Shown piece after piece: positions 39,845-50,382 of a DNA stretch of 64,000 bases. Each line of letters starts with the position of its first letter. Positions within the stretch are counted from its first letter, which is position 1. Made by a program: the position numbers and the translations under genes. The notes below the pieces were generated by a model. That model saw only the letters and a list, made by a program, of their open reading frames with translations, ran no database searches and was not told the origin of the DNA. The stretch lies in contig NZ_CP113865.1 of assembly GCF_026810225.1 (NCBI RefSeq), forward strand, positions 1,570,001 to 1,634,000, written 5' to 3'. Source of the stretch: Caldicellulosiruptor morganii. Its GTDB lineage: Bacteria; Bacillota; Thermoanaerobacteria; Caldicellulosiruptorales; Caldicellulosiruptoraceae.

Positions 39845-40006
39845 ATACTGAATGAAATTATTAAGAAGGAGGTCAAAAAAGTAAGAAAGCTGTTTGGAGA
39901 GACAAGGAATAATATATCAATTCTGAAAAATGGGAAAGTTAATTTGTTATATAAAGCTTTAAAAGCTTTAAGTTATTGTGATTTCTTAAATGTAGCTGCA
40001 TTTTAA
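39845..40006 (+). pseudogene. C-terminal scrap of a transposase-like gene
   Basis: A 53-codon open tail reads KKEVKKVRKLFGETRN, then KVNLLYKALKALSYCDFLN and ends VAAF-stop at 40006. It has no start or upstream partner. It looks like a transposase C-terminus followed 23 bp later by a CTTGACA end; the family is uncertain. Confidence 0.4.
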
Positions 40007-40028
40007 TTAAAAAATTTCCCCGCAAACT

Positions 40029-40117
40029 CTTGACACTATCTTTACATAATATATGCTTGCATTTTTATTCTTTTTAATTTATAATTATGCACTGAAGACA
40101 AACGGTATAATGTCAAG
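40029..40117 (+). promoter_or_regulatory. Orphan copy of the GNAT promoter between inverted CTTGACA/TGTCAAG ends
   Basis: Bases 40037-40096 nearly match the region upstream of GNAT copy 1, including TTGCAT (40057-40062), a 17-bp spacer and TATAAT (40080-40085). The segment is bounded by CTTGACA (40029-40035) and TGTCAAG (40111-40117). GNAT copy 2 lies 1.9 kb further on, so its promoter seems to have been cut off by insertions. Confidence 0.7.
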
Positions 40118-40255
40118 GGGGTTTTTAAAAAAATTTTTTTAGATAATTAGGGTGAAAAAGGCAATAGAATACCGAGCCGCTCAGCATGGAAAAATTTAAC
40201 TGGCAGCTTGTTTGGAAAGGAACATTAAATTAAGAAATTGGGATTAGCTAAGTAT

Positions 40256-41495
40256 TGTAAACGTCACCTCTTTCTTCATAGATTTGACCTTTGCTGAGCA
40301 TTGCAAAGATCAAAGGAATCAAACGTCTTGCGGTGAGGACGAGGGCACGTTTATGCTGATGACAGGTCCACCTCTGAGAACTTCTTGTTGTAGAAAGCTT
40401 TATAACGGAATGTGTGCTACATCACACAGTTAGCAGCTTCAACAAGATAGTATTCTGAGAATATTGGTTACCACACTTAGCTAATGAAACATCTTGGGCA
40501 TTGAAGTTGCCTGATTGGTACTGAGTCCAAGCCAGGCCAGAATACTTTGCCAAAGCAGCTTCATTTTTGAAGCGTTTAATATCACCGATTTCAGCGTAGA
40601 TAGCAGCTGCAAGAACGTCACCTATGCCAGGGAGGGTTGTTAATGTTTGAGAGGAAGCTTTAAGTAGTTTAGAGATTTCTTTGTCGAGTTTTTTGAGTTG
40701 TTCTTGCATAAATCTGATGTTTTCAAGAGTCATAGACAAAGCTAAGTCATTTGCCTCAGCCAACAGAGGATGTAATCTAAAGGAACGCTTAGCAGCAGTT
40801 TTAAGTATTTCAGCGATTTTATTAACATCTGAGAGTCTGTTGTTGCCGTTATCGGATACGAATTTAATTAAGTCTCCTAAAGGCATAGAAGCGATATCGT
40901 CAGGTGTAAAGTTTTCGATGATAGCGCAAGATGCCTTACCGAAGATATCTGAAAATGGGCACTCTTGAGAATAAGTAGAGAATTTAAGGTATATGAGATT
41001 GAGAGCTCTGTTTTTTTCGCGAGTTAGATTATGAACAAGGTGGTAGCGCATTCTGGTAAGACGTTGTAATGCAGCATATTTAAAGTCTGGTAAAGGAGTA
41101 GGATTGAGTTTACTGAACCTGACACATTCAGCGATGACAATAGCGTCAATAATATCTGTTTTAGGTAAGAAAGTATATATTTTTTTGAAGCCTTTGACTA
41201 TGCTTGGGTTGAGAACATAAAAAGTTGGTTTATATGGCAGCAGTTCAGATGAAGAAGCAAGATACAAGTGCAGATGCCAAGCGTAATGTGAAGTTGCTTC
41301 CATGCCAAACTTAATACAGGATAGATTATACTGGCTGAGGCAATCAATGACTCTTTTGATTAATTCATTAGCGCCTTCTTGATGGTTAGGCAAGGAAAAA
41401 GGTTTTTTAATCAAGTGATTACCGGCATCATCGACGAAGAAGATAGAATTTGACTGACTACTGATATCAATGCCCACAATTAAAGTATTTGGCAA
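40256..41495 (-). pseudogene. IS110-family transposase, 3' end decayed
   Basis: The open part (41495-40422, 357 residues) has the N-terminal DEDD domain (VGIDISSQSNSIFFVDD, GMEATSHYAWH, PKTDIIDAIVIAE) and the C-terminal Transposase_20 region TLPGIGDVLAAAIYAEIG with AKYSGLAWTQ. A frameshift near 40455 ends it early. Downstream pieces in other frames (YYLVEAANCVM-stop, FYNKKFSE, then HKRALVLTARRLIPLIFAML, stop at 40256) complete the usual IS110 C-terminus. Start is TTG 41495 after AAGGAGGT. The enzyme is probably inactive, though the DEDD residues and a Ser in VSLAKCGN remain. Confidence 0.88.
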
Positions 41496-41504
41496 TTTAA
41501 AGAC

Positions 41505-41760
41505 CTCCTTTTTGTAAGTGTAGTGGGTAAGAAAAAGTGTTAAGCCCTTTATCCCTGGGGATTACATGACAATAGCAGCCTCGCCGATATTAGAGATACT
41601 TGAGCAGTTTACAGGGTGCACACATCTGACATGCTCAAATCAGATGTGGTAAACTGTCAGTGCACAGCAAACGAGTAAACATTACTCATGTAATCCTTTG
41701 GGGTTCAGTCTTTCTCAAGCTGTGGCGTGCAGATGTCAAAGCACGTCCAGCAGGAGGTGA
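41505..41760 (-). ncRNA. Candidate IS110 bridge RNA region upstream of the transposase
   Basis: The non-coding leader of the transposase gene is GC-richer than its surroundings and densely paired. A perfect 10-bp long-range stem (41559-41568 with 41687-41696) encloses stacked stems 41605-41612/41649-41656 and 41621-41629/41640-41648. A further hairpin pairs 41726-41730 with 41741-41745. IS110-group elements encode a bridge RNA in this position that guides recombination. Target- and donor-binding loops were not assigned. Confidence 0.6.
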
Positions 41761-42008
41761 TCAAAAATATCCAAATAAACTAAATCAGGCTTAAACTTTT
41801 TCTGATTTTAGTTTACCAAAGATAAAGGGCAAATTTAAACTGTAGCAGTCAATTTTAATATTCAATTTTTGAGAAGTGAGTGTTTTAAGAAAGGTGCATT
41901 ATCAAAATGAATTTCCAGTAATCAATTGGTACTGATAATTAAATGTACCAATTGAGATATGAAGTTTTAATTGATTTGATAATTATATGATACGAGGAGG
42001 AAAAGATA
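41761..42008 (+). promoter_or_regulatory. Upstream region of GNAT copy 2 with an inverted repeat
   Basis: It is unlike the region ahead of GNAT copy 1. It holds an 11-bp inverted repeat TCAATTGGTAC (41922-41932) and GTACCAATTGA (41945-41955), a possible TATGAT -10 near 41985 and GAGGAGG before the ATG. IS110 left-end DNA probably reaches to about 41830. Confidence 0.45.
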
Positions 42009-42482
42009 ATGGAATTTGTGGTTCGAAGAGCAACTTATGACGATGTAAAGGCTATAAAAGAGATAACAAAAGAGGCGTTTACAAAGTATTGTGAGCTTGC
42101 AGGTATTGACCCTGCCAAAAATGCGGCTGTGAATGAGACTGAAGAGGATATAAAAAGGGATATTGATACCAAAGAGGTTTATGTTGCTTTTATGGACGGA
42201 ATAATTGTGGGCACAATCAGGGTTGAAATCTTTCCTGACAAAACAGCATATATAAGCAGGTTTGGAGTAAGACTCAACTATCAAAATAACGGTGTTGGAA
42301 AAGCTCTCATGAAGGTTGTGGATGAGAGGCTCAAAGAGCTTGGTGTCAAAAAGGTTTATCTTCACACAGCATCCAAGGTGAGAGATTTGGTTCGATTCTA
42401 CTATGCAAGGGGATTTTATATTGTATCTACGTCAAATGAACAGGGTTATATTCGTGCACTTTTGTGCAAGGAGTATGAGTGA
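42009..42482 (+). CDS. GNAT-family N-acetyltransferase, copy 2
   Basis: 157 residues, almost the same protein as copy 1 (one internal substitution, AAT to CAG codon near the end, and a different tail). The first 308 bp are identical to copy 1; the remainder carries about 25 mostly silent changes. It keeps an intact terminator downstream but has a different upstream region, its likely original promoter lying at 40057-40085. It may be poorly expressed. Confidence 0.88.
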   Translation: MEFVVRRATYDDVKAIKEITKEAFTKYCELAGIDPAKNAAVNETEEDIKRDIDTKEVYVAFMDGIIVGTIRVEIFPDKTAYISRFGVRLNYQNNGVGKALMKVVDERLKELGVKKVYLHTASKVRDLVRFYYARGFYIVSTSNEQGYIRALLCKEYE

Positions 42483-42492
42483 AAGAAAAGAT

Positions 42493-42562
42493 AAAAGGGC
42501 TTTGCAAAAATCATTGCAGTACAAAATAGCTTTGCATTTCTATCCTGTGCAAAGCCCTTTTT
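42493..42562 (+). terminator. Terminator after GNAT copy 2
   Basis: Arms AAAAGGGCTTTGCA (42493-42506) and TGCAAAGCCCTTTTT (42548-42562) form a 14-bp stem with a branched loop and T tail. The left arm alone remains after copy 1. Confidence 0.85.
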
Positions 42563-42582
42563 GATTTTTGATTTCATTTCAA

Positions 42583-43468
42583 TCAAAATTTCTTGTAAAA
42601 ACTCTCTGACAGCCATTCTTTTTCTGCTTCAAACATCTCATCTACCATATTGCGTATTTGGTCCAGATCTAAAACAGCGCTTGTGAGAGGGTCCATCATA
42701 ATTGCATGATAAACTGCTTCCCTGTCACCTGTCAAAGCAGCAATCACAGCAAGCTCCTGCACGTTTATATTGGTCCTGTTCAAAGCTGCAAGCTGCAGTG
42801 GAAGCTCTCCTACATGAGTTGGCTGAATACCATTTTTGTCAACCAAACATGGCACTTCAACACAGCACCCTTCAGGCAGGTTTGTAATCAAACCTTTATT
42901 TTCAACATTACCATTTATCACACTTGGAGTGTTTGTCTCTATGGAATGGATGATAGTTGCACAGTATTCGTTACTTCTTTTTGGGTCGATGTAGTCTGCC
43001 TCTGCCATTTTTTTCAGGTCATCAAGCAATGTTTTTGCAGCATCTAAGCAGCAGTGCAGATACATTCCATTGTAATGTTCTTTGTGCCATGAGTGGGTCT
43101 TGTGTATCCTATTTATCCAATCGTCGCTCTTTCTAAAATAGGGAACATATTCAGACATGTGAAAACTTGACTCTGTAACATAATATCCAAAAATGTTTTA
43201 GTATCTTAAATTTTGTAACATCCTGGGTATAAATTTCGGGGTCGTTTGCTTTTTCTCTTATAAGAGGATATGCATCTTTTCCATTCCACTCAAATTTTAA
43301 AAACCACGCCATATGGTTTATACCTGCGCATAGGTATGAAACCTCTTCAATTTTTGCCCCAATAATCTTTGCCAAAAATTCGGCAGTTCCTTGAACACTG
43401 TGACAAAGACCTACATTTTTTATACTGGTAGCCCTGTTTAGAGCCCAGCAATTCATTGCCATTGGATT
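42583..43468 (-). pseudogene. GH4 glycosidase (alpha-galactosidase/alpha-glucosidase type), truncated and frameshifted
   Basis: Two frames together give the C-terminal two thirds of an NAD- and metal-dependent GH4 enzyme: [14 protein letters not shown] and [22 protein letters not shown], then after a one-base slip at the A5 run (43189-43193) [16 protein letters not shown] and CCVEVPCLVDKNGIQPTHVG. The N-terminal Rossmann part is absent: similarity stops at about 43468. The sequence beyond is non-coding, so the gene is dead. Confidence 0.85.
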
Positions 43469-43562
43469 TACATATCATTGTAGTGTCATACCATTATTTT
43501 ATCTATCAATGTAACACCTTGGTTTCTAAAATCTTCAAAATTTCAGTTAAATTTTATAAAAG

Positions 43563-43605
43563 AAGCAAGACAGCTCCCTTATTTTACCATGAAGCTGTCC
43601 TGCTT
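43563..43605 (-). terminator. Terminator of the arabinofuranosidase gene
   Basis: On the minus strand AAGCAGGACAGCTTC and GGAGCTGTCTTGCTT form an imperfect 15-bp stem followed by TTTTATAAAATTT. Confidence 0.8.
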
Positions 43606-43614
43606 AAAGTTTCG

Positions 43615-45168
<1,554 letters not shown>

Positions 45169-45224
45169 TCAAAAACCTCAACTATGTAATTTTTATTCAG
45201 TCTAACTTAGAATATTTTTACTAA

Positions 45225-45301
45225 ATTATACAAACACAATTTAAAATAATCAAGTTCGCTTCCTGTGCTTTTTATAAAAACTTGTATATATACAAGTCAA
45301 T
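45225..45301 (-). promoter_or_regulatory. Promoters and 18-bp palindromic operator of abfA
   Basis: A perfect palindrome ACTTGTATATATACAAGT (45280-45297) sits between TTGACT (45301-45296) and TATAAA of one possible promoter. A second, better promoter has TTGATT (45253-45248) and TATAAT (45230-45225) with 17 bp between. The palindrome resembles operators of GntR-type sugar repressors such as AraR, but its half-site spacing differs from the Bacillus consensus I know. Confidence 0.7.
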
Positions 45302-45360
45302 TTTATCTCTTGATTTTAGATCGCATTTCAATCCAGTATATATTTGTAAATTATAGCTGT

Positions 45361-46879
45361 TCAGGCTTTTTTTTGTTTTGTTTTTTCTTTATACATTGAT
45401 TCATCTGCTTTGGTTATTAGTTCTTCTAAAGTAGAACCGTTATCCGGATACATACTAATCCCTATACTTGCACTAATTTCTATTGTTTTATCATGAATAT
45501 TAAATGGTTTATTAATCTCTTGATTGATTTTTTGTACAACCAATTCTACATCCTTGAGAGAATTGATTCCTCTAAGAAGCACCAAGAATTCATCACCGCC
45601 GTATCTAATCACCAGGTCATCCTTTCTCAGAATTCTTTTTAAGATTTCAGCCACCTTTTTAAGAACAAAATCGCCTGTATCATGACCATAGGTATCGTTG
45701 ATCATTTTAAAATCATTGATATCAATAAACAAAATAGCCATTTTATCGCTTTGCCTTTTATAAATGATGTTTTTAAAATACTCTGCAAAAAAACTTCTGT
45801 TTGGAAGAGCAGTAAGTGGATCATAAGAGGCTGTTTTCTCAGTCTGGTTAAGCAAATTTCTAAAAGCCATCAAAAACATTATGAATAATAAAATAGTTAT
45901 TGTTATCTCCACAGCAAAAATACGCTTTTCTCTTGCTAACTTCGAGTACAAAAAACTGTTATCGTATGTTAGCTCCACTACATAAGAATTCCACCAATCC
46001 AATCGATTATCTCTGGTGTAATTTAAATAAGGTATATATTTATACGTATACTTCCCATTTGATGAATAATCATTAATTTCAACAGGTCTTTTTGTCAAAA
46101 TTATTTTTTTAACAGTTTCTTTTATATTTTTTTGAATTTTTGTATCTACATAACTTATCCCTCTTTGAGTAATTATTCTTACTTCACTTCCTGTCTCGTT
46201 GAACTTATAAAATGTAATTTGTTTTAATAAATCATAATTCCTGGTTAAGTAATTGGCTCGTGAAAAAACATTCATATCTTTCATTACAGGATTAGACTCT
46301 ATTATATCAATGCTCAGTTCTAAAAGATACTTATGATCAGGAGTGGGCATATAACTGTATTTTTTCAGCCTGAAACTATTCATGGATATATCAATCCTAT
46401 CAGCATAGAATGTATTTCCTGACATGCGCTTTCTGAGTAATTTTGCAAAATTAGGAAACTTGCTAAAATCAAGACCAAGATCTTTTTCAAAAGTAGCACG
46501 AACAATCTTCAAGTTCTGGTCTATTATATAAATATCATAATTTTTAAATTGTCTTTTAAATTTTCCCAAATCCCAGCTATAAATGTCTGGATTCTTTTTG
46601 TATTGTTCAACCAGGATTTGTGAATAACTTTTCATCTCTTGATTTAAATATTCTTCAAGTATTTTATAAGAAACATCAGCATAACTTAGCGATTCCAAGA
46701 TGTTTTGTTCAATCATTTTTTTTCTTAATGGCGTTATTTTCCTGTAAAATACGTTTTTTAACTTCATAATCATAAAACAAAAGGAGCAACATTAAAAAAA
46801 ATAAAAAGGATGTTATGATAATTAGATATCTAAATTTAAGCAAATTAGCTTTTATTATCGTTATAACCATTTTAAACAT
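45361..46879 (-). CDS. Membrane-bound diguanylate cyclase (GGDEF), split by a frameshift at an A8 tract
   Basis: The GGDEF protein makes cyclic di-GMP. The long open frame (46773-45361, 470 residues) has an external sensor region, a membrane segment ITITILLFIMFLMAF near 290 and the active site RYGGDEFLVLLRG near 392. Upstream in another frame, from ATG 46879 with GAAGGA ahead, a further membrane anchor is encoded (FRYLIIITSFLFFLMLLLLF) and then NNAIKKK. The two join if the A8 run at 46716-46723 loses one base, giving about 505 residues with two membrane segments. As written, the anchored form needs slippage or is lost. Confidence 0.85.
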
Positions 46880-47017
46880 TATAAATTATCCTTCACATTA
46901 CTTTAATTCAAGTTATTTTGCCACTTAAATTCAGATGATATTATTAATATACTATACTTTATTTTTACCCACTCTCTTAAATACATGAACATAGAAAACT
47001 ATTGGTAACAATAAAAC

Positions 47018-47046
47018 AAAAGAGGGGAATTGCTCCCCCTCTTTTT
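47018..47046 (-). terminator. Terminator after the coiled-coil gene
   Basis: Minus-strand arms AAAAAGAGGGGG and CCCCTCTTTT with a T run 35 bp after the stop; it could work on both strands. Confidence 0.85.
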
Positions 47047-47080
47047 AGCTCCTGAGATTTCCATTCAATTTTTATGTAAA

Positions 47081-47701
47081 CTATGAAGCTCTTACAACCT
47101 TCTTTAAAAATCTGATATCAATTTCATGCTCAACTGTCACATCACGCAAATATTCAAACCCTTCTTTTAATCTTCCTGTCTGCTGCTCTAAACTGTCAAA
47201 TCTTTTATATACCTCATCTCTGAACATAATCATCTCTGTTCTAAACTCGGTCAAGAATGCAACCTGGTCGTATACAGCATTCATTCTTCTTGTGAGCTCT
47301 TTGTCATTTTCTTTTAATATTTCAATGTCCTGTTTGATAACCTGAATATCCTCTTCTAATCTTGCAACCCTTTCTTCAAGCCTGTCAAGCCTCTGCTCAA
47401 CCTTATCAAGCCTCATCTCAACAATATCAAGCCTTTGTTCAACCATGTCAAGTCTTTGCTCAACCTTATCAAGCCTTTGTTCAACCATGTCAAGCCTTTG
47501 CTCAACCATGTCAAGCCTTTGTTCAACCATGTCAAGCCTTTGCTCAAGCCTGTCAAGCCTTTGCTCAAGCCTGTCAAGCCTTTGCTCAAGCTTATCAAAT
47601 CTCTTTTCCATATTATCTAATCTTTTCTCAATAGTATCAAATCGTTCATTAATCTTTTCAAAATTTGCAACTATAACTTGTAAAATATCATTTTCTGGCA
47701 T
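47081..47701 (-). CDS. Heptad-repeat coiled-coil protein
   Basis: 206 residues, function unknown. Fourteen consecutive heptads of the type RLDxxEQ run from about residue 20 to 118, coded by near-identical 21-bp DNA repeats, and predict a long parallel coiled coil. The C-terminal part (MNAVYDQVAFLTEF...VTVEHEIDIRFLKKVVRA) is non-repetitive. No signal peptide or membrane segment is seen. Copy number of the repeats may vary between strains. Confidence 0.85.
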   Translation of the reverse strand: MPENDILQVIVANFEKINERFDTIEKRLDNMEKRFDKLEQRLDRLEQRLDRLEQRLDMVEQRLDMVEQRLDMVEQRLDKVEQRLDMVEQRLDIVEMRLDKVEQRLDRLEERVARLEEDIQVIKQDIEILKENDKELTRRMNAVYDQVAFLTEFRTEMIMFRDEVYKRFDSLEQQTGRLKEGFEYLRDVTVEHEIDIRFLKKVVRAS

Positions 47702-47771
47702 TTTTGCCTCCTGAATTTTAAATTTTTATGGCAATATTATATCACAATCTTCTGTCAAGTTTCATTATATT

Positions 47772-48437
47772 TTATTCCAAATCTTTAATAGCCTGAATTT
47801 GTTCTCTCGCAAGCTCAAGTATATGAGGATTACTCCTTGCTTCTTTGCTGGTTATAAGTCTTGAAAACCATTTTTTGGCTTCCTGCAGGTCTCCTGTACG
47901 TCTTGAAAGTTCGCCAATTAAATACATTACAGTTGCCAGGTCAATCTCATCCTGAGTACCTTCGTCATTTTCAAATGCATCTTTATACGCCTGAAGCGAC
48001 ATTTTCTGAAATTCAAGCTCTTTTTCTCTATCTTGATTAAGCCGATAGAGCCAGGATATTCTCAATAAAATTCCTGCAACTTCATATTTATTCACTTTTT
48101 TCTTTGACGTTGCAGTAATCAGCGCAAGCTTATACAAAACTATTGCATCATCAACAGTTCTTTCAAAAGGAATTTCCCTTTTTACCCACTTCTTCTGCAC
48201 CTTTTCTCTCAATGACTCTATATCCCATTTAGTGAACTTCCCAAAATTTTTGTTTAAAGCTGCATATCCACATTCCCCGCAGACAATCACATCATACAAC
48301 AGTGGATTTACACCTTTGTAGTAAACGCAAAGGTCTGTGTCCCTCTTTTCCACGTAAATTGCCGAGCTTTTAACAAATGGTGCTCTAACTGTAGCCCCGC
48401 AAACAGGACACGTCAACTGCTTTTCATAGATATCCAT
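47772..48437 (-). CDS. DUF2225-family protein
   Basis: 221 residues. Two CxxC pairs (LTCPVCGATV near residue 8 and VCGECGYAAL near 52) suggest one zinc site, followed by TPR-like helices (for example ELSRRTGDLQEAKKWFSRLI). Members are common in Firmicutes and spirochaetes without an assigned role. It lies 15 bp downstream of the VanW gene on the same strand. Confidence 0.85.
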   Translation of the reverse strand: MDIYEKQLTCPVCGATVRAPFVKSSAIYVEKRDTDLCVYYKGVNPLLYDVIVCGECGYAALNKNFGKFTKWDIESLREKVQKKWVKREIPFERTVDDAIVLYKLALITATSKKKVNKYEVAGILLRISWLYRLNQDREKELEFQKMSLQAYKDAFENDEGTQDEIDLATVMYLIGELSRRTGDLQEAKKWFSRLITSKEARSNPHILELAREQIQAIKDLE

Positions 48438-48452
48438 AAAAAAGTCCCCCTT

Positions 48453-49829
48453 TTAGTTGTAGACAGAAGAAGTTACAGTGGTATTTTCTTTTGTACCTAC
48501 CAGTATTATAGCATTTACTGGTTTGTAATAATCAATGGACAGCAGTTTTTTTTCTTTCAACCTGCCATTTTCATAAACCAGCATATAAGTTTTCACCTTC
48601 AAACCATCCTGTGGCTTGTTTGAAAGCTTTTGTACACCTTTTGGTAAATTAGGATCGTTTTTGTATATTTTTTTGTAAGGTACTCTTTCTAAAATCTCTG
48701 ATTCAAATTTAACCACTTCATTCTTATGAGAATTTTCTCCATAGAGATTGACAGTGACAGTATTTTGAGAAGCATAGCTTTCAATATAGACAGGCGCAGA
48801 GGTTGTATTTTTAAATTTGAAATCAATCGAACCTGAAGCAATTGTTGCATCACGCCCTGGTGGTACGTAGGAAATCAATGCTGAATGTGGAACTCTTTCA
48901 ACCACCTTAAGCTGAGCTAATAGTACTGCATTATATAGTGTTGTTGCTATCTGGCAGAGTCCACCACCAACACCATCGACAAATTCATTGTTTACAATCA
49001 CTTTCGCAATCTTAAAACCATTTTCAACCGTAACAGGCCCAATCGCCTTAGATAAAGAAAATACTTCACCTGGCATTACTAAATTCCCATTTATCTTTTT
49101 AGCCGCAACCCTGATATTCTCACTTCTTGGCCTGTTAGAAGCATCAAATCTTGTTGTAAACGAACCAATTATCTCTTTAATTTTCGAGAGCATACTCTTT
49201 GTTATCCTCGGTGTAATCTGAATAAACTTTGCTTCAATTTCTCCCTCTTGTTGATTCTTAACCATCTCTTTTAGTTTGTTCAAAAGACCACTGTAATCAA
49301 GTTTCCTTCCTATCTTTTCGGGTGTGATAACAAACCTATCTCCTGCTTTTTTAATAGTTGCATTCACCGGAGACTGATAATACCTGTCAAATAGATCATC
49401 AACAAACTCTTTCAGCTTTCCTTCATCATATTCAAATCTGAGCCTTATTACAACCGGGTGCTCATAAGTTCTTTTGATCTCTCTAAATCTGGCAAAAATA
49501 TCCCCTTTTCTTCCTATGGAATAAGCTTGCTCAATCGCCTGGACTATATTCATTTGAATGTTAAGAGAAGAATAATTCAGCTGGTAACTCTTATCGCCCA
49601 CTTTAACCTCAATCTTCTTGTTTTTAAGAGGCTCAAGAAAAGTACTTTCTAAAAGTTCATAGGCTTCTTTCTTTGTCAGCCCACCCACATGAACATTTTC
49701 GATATAAACACCTTTGTAAATTCTATCTGTTTCAAGAACTTTTTTTACATTGTTGTATAGCATATACCCTAAAACTGCTGACAAAATTAAAAGCACTGCT
49801 ACAATCCCTGTTAAAATATATCTTTTCAC
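48453..49829 (-). CDS. VanW-family protein with peptidoglycan-binding and G5 domains
   Basis: 458 residues anchored by an N-terminal membrane segment (YILTGIVAVLLILSAVLGYM). Two peptidoglycan-binding-4-type regions (VHVGGLTKKEAYELL near 48) precede the VanW domain with MPGEVFSLSKAIGPVTVENG and GGGLCQIATTLYNAVL. A G5-like segment near residue 405-450 ends the protein. It acts outside the membrane at the cell wall; VanW has no proven reaction. The GTG start follows GGGGG. Confidence 0.88.
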   Translation of the reverse strand: MKRYILTGIVAVLLILSAVLGYMLYNNVKKVLETDRIYKGVYIENVHVGGLTKKEAYELLESTFLEPLKNKKIEVKVGDKSYQLNYSSLNIQMNIVQAIEQAYSIGRKGDIFARFREIKRTYEHPVVIRLRFEYDEGKLKEFVDDLFDRYYQSPVNATIKKAGDRFVITPEKIGRKLDYSGLLNKLKEMVKNQQEGEIEAKFIQITPRITKSMLSKIKEIIGSFTTRFDASNRPRSENIRVAAKKINGNLVMPGEVFSLSKAIGPVTVENGFKIAKVIVNNEFVDGVGGGLCQIATTLYNAVLLAQLKVVERVPHSALISYVPPGRDATIASGSIDFKFKNTTSAPVYIESYASQNTVTVNLYGENSHKNEVVKFESEILERVPYKKIYKNDPNLPKGVQKLSNKPQDGLKVKTYMLVYENGRLKEKKLLSIDYYKPVNAIILVGTKENTTVTSSVYN

Positions 49830-49836
49830 CTCATAA

Positions 49837-50382
49837 TTACCCCCGTCTCAAAGTGCATTCAAACCCTTCTTCCAATGCTTTACAATTTAAACTATAAATC
49901 TCTTCGGTTTTCGAAAATTCTCTCAATATATCTTTTACCTCAGAAAAAGAAAATGTACTTTTCAGTCTCAAATATGCCCCAAGCATTACAATATTTGCAA
50001 CCTTCACACTTCCTATTCTTGAAGCAATATCAGTTGCAGGTATGTAGTAAATGTTTAAATCTTCTCTTTTTGCCTCGATATCAACAAGAGAACTATTTAT
50101 AAGCATCATTCCATCTTTTTTAACCGAAGCTTCAAACTTTTCAAGTGAGGGTTTGTTTAAAACAAACAATGTGTCTGGATTGAACACAACAGGTGAACCT
50201 ATCATATCACTTGAAATTATCACACTGCAATTTGCAGTGCCACCTCTCATCTCGGGTCCATAAGATGGAAGCCATGACACATTAAAACCTTTTTTCATAC
50301 CCATGTGTGCAAAGATTTGTCCCAAAAACAGCACACCCTGTCCACCAAAACCAGCAATCAAAATCTCCTCTGTCATCTTCAA
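49837..50382 (-). CDS. 2-oxoacid:ferredoxin oxidoreductase, gamma subunit
   Basis: 181 residues of the POR/KOR gamma domain (IAGFGGQGVLFLGQI, SYGPEMRGGTANCSVIIS). It forms the pyruvate/2-oxoglutarate/branched-chain ferredoxin oxidoreductase with the three preceding genes and overlaps the beta gene by 4 bp. It is last in the long ech-hyp-oxidoreductase block. Confidence 0.92.
   Translation of the reverse strand: MKMTEEILIAGFGGQGVLFLGQIFAHMGMKKGFNVSWLPSYGPEMRGGTANCSVIISSDMIGSPVVFNPDTLFVLNKPSLEKFEASVKKDGMMLINSSLVDIEAKREDLNIYYIPATDIASRIGSVKVANIVMLGAYLRLKSTFSFSEVKDILREFSKTEEIYSLNCKALEEGFECTLRRG

Noticed and set aside
39613..39876. An 87-codon minus-strand hydrophobic open frame
   Set aside because: Low-complexity AT-rich sequence, no ribosome-binding site or recognisable homology.
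47380..47600. Regular repeats reminiscent of a CRISPR array
   Set aside because: The 21-bp units have no unique spacers and encode heptads in the correct frame of a gene with a ribosome-binding site.
47362..47634. Several overlapping long open frames on both strands in the repeat region
   Set aside because: They are by-products of the 21-bp repeats in the coiled-coil gene; a repeat length divisible by three keeps all frames open.
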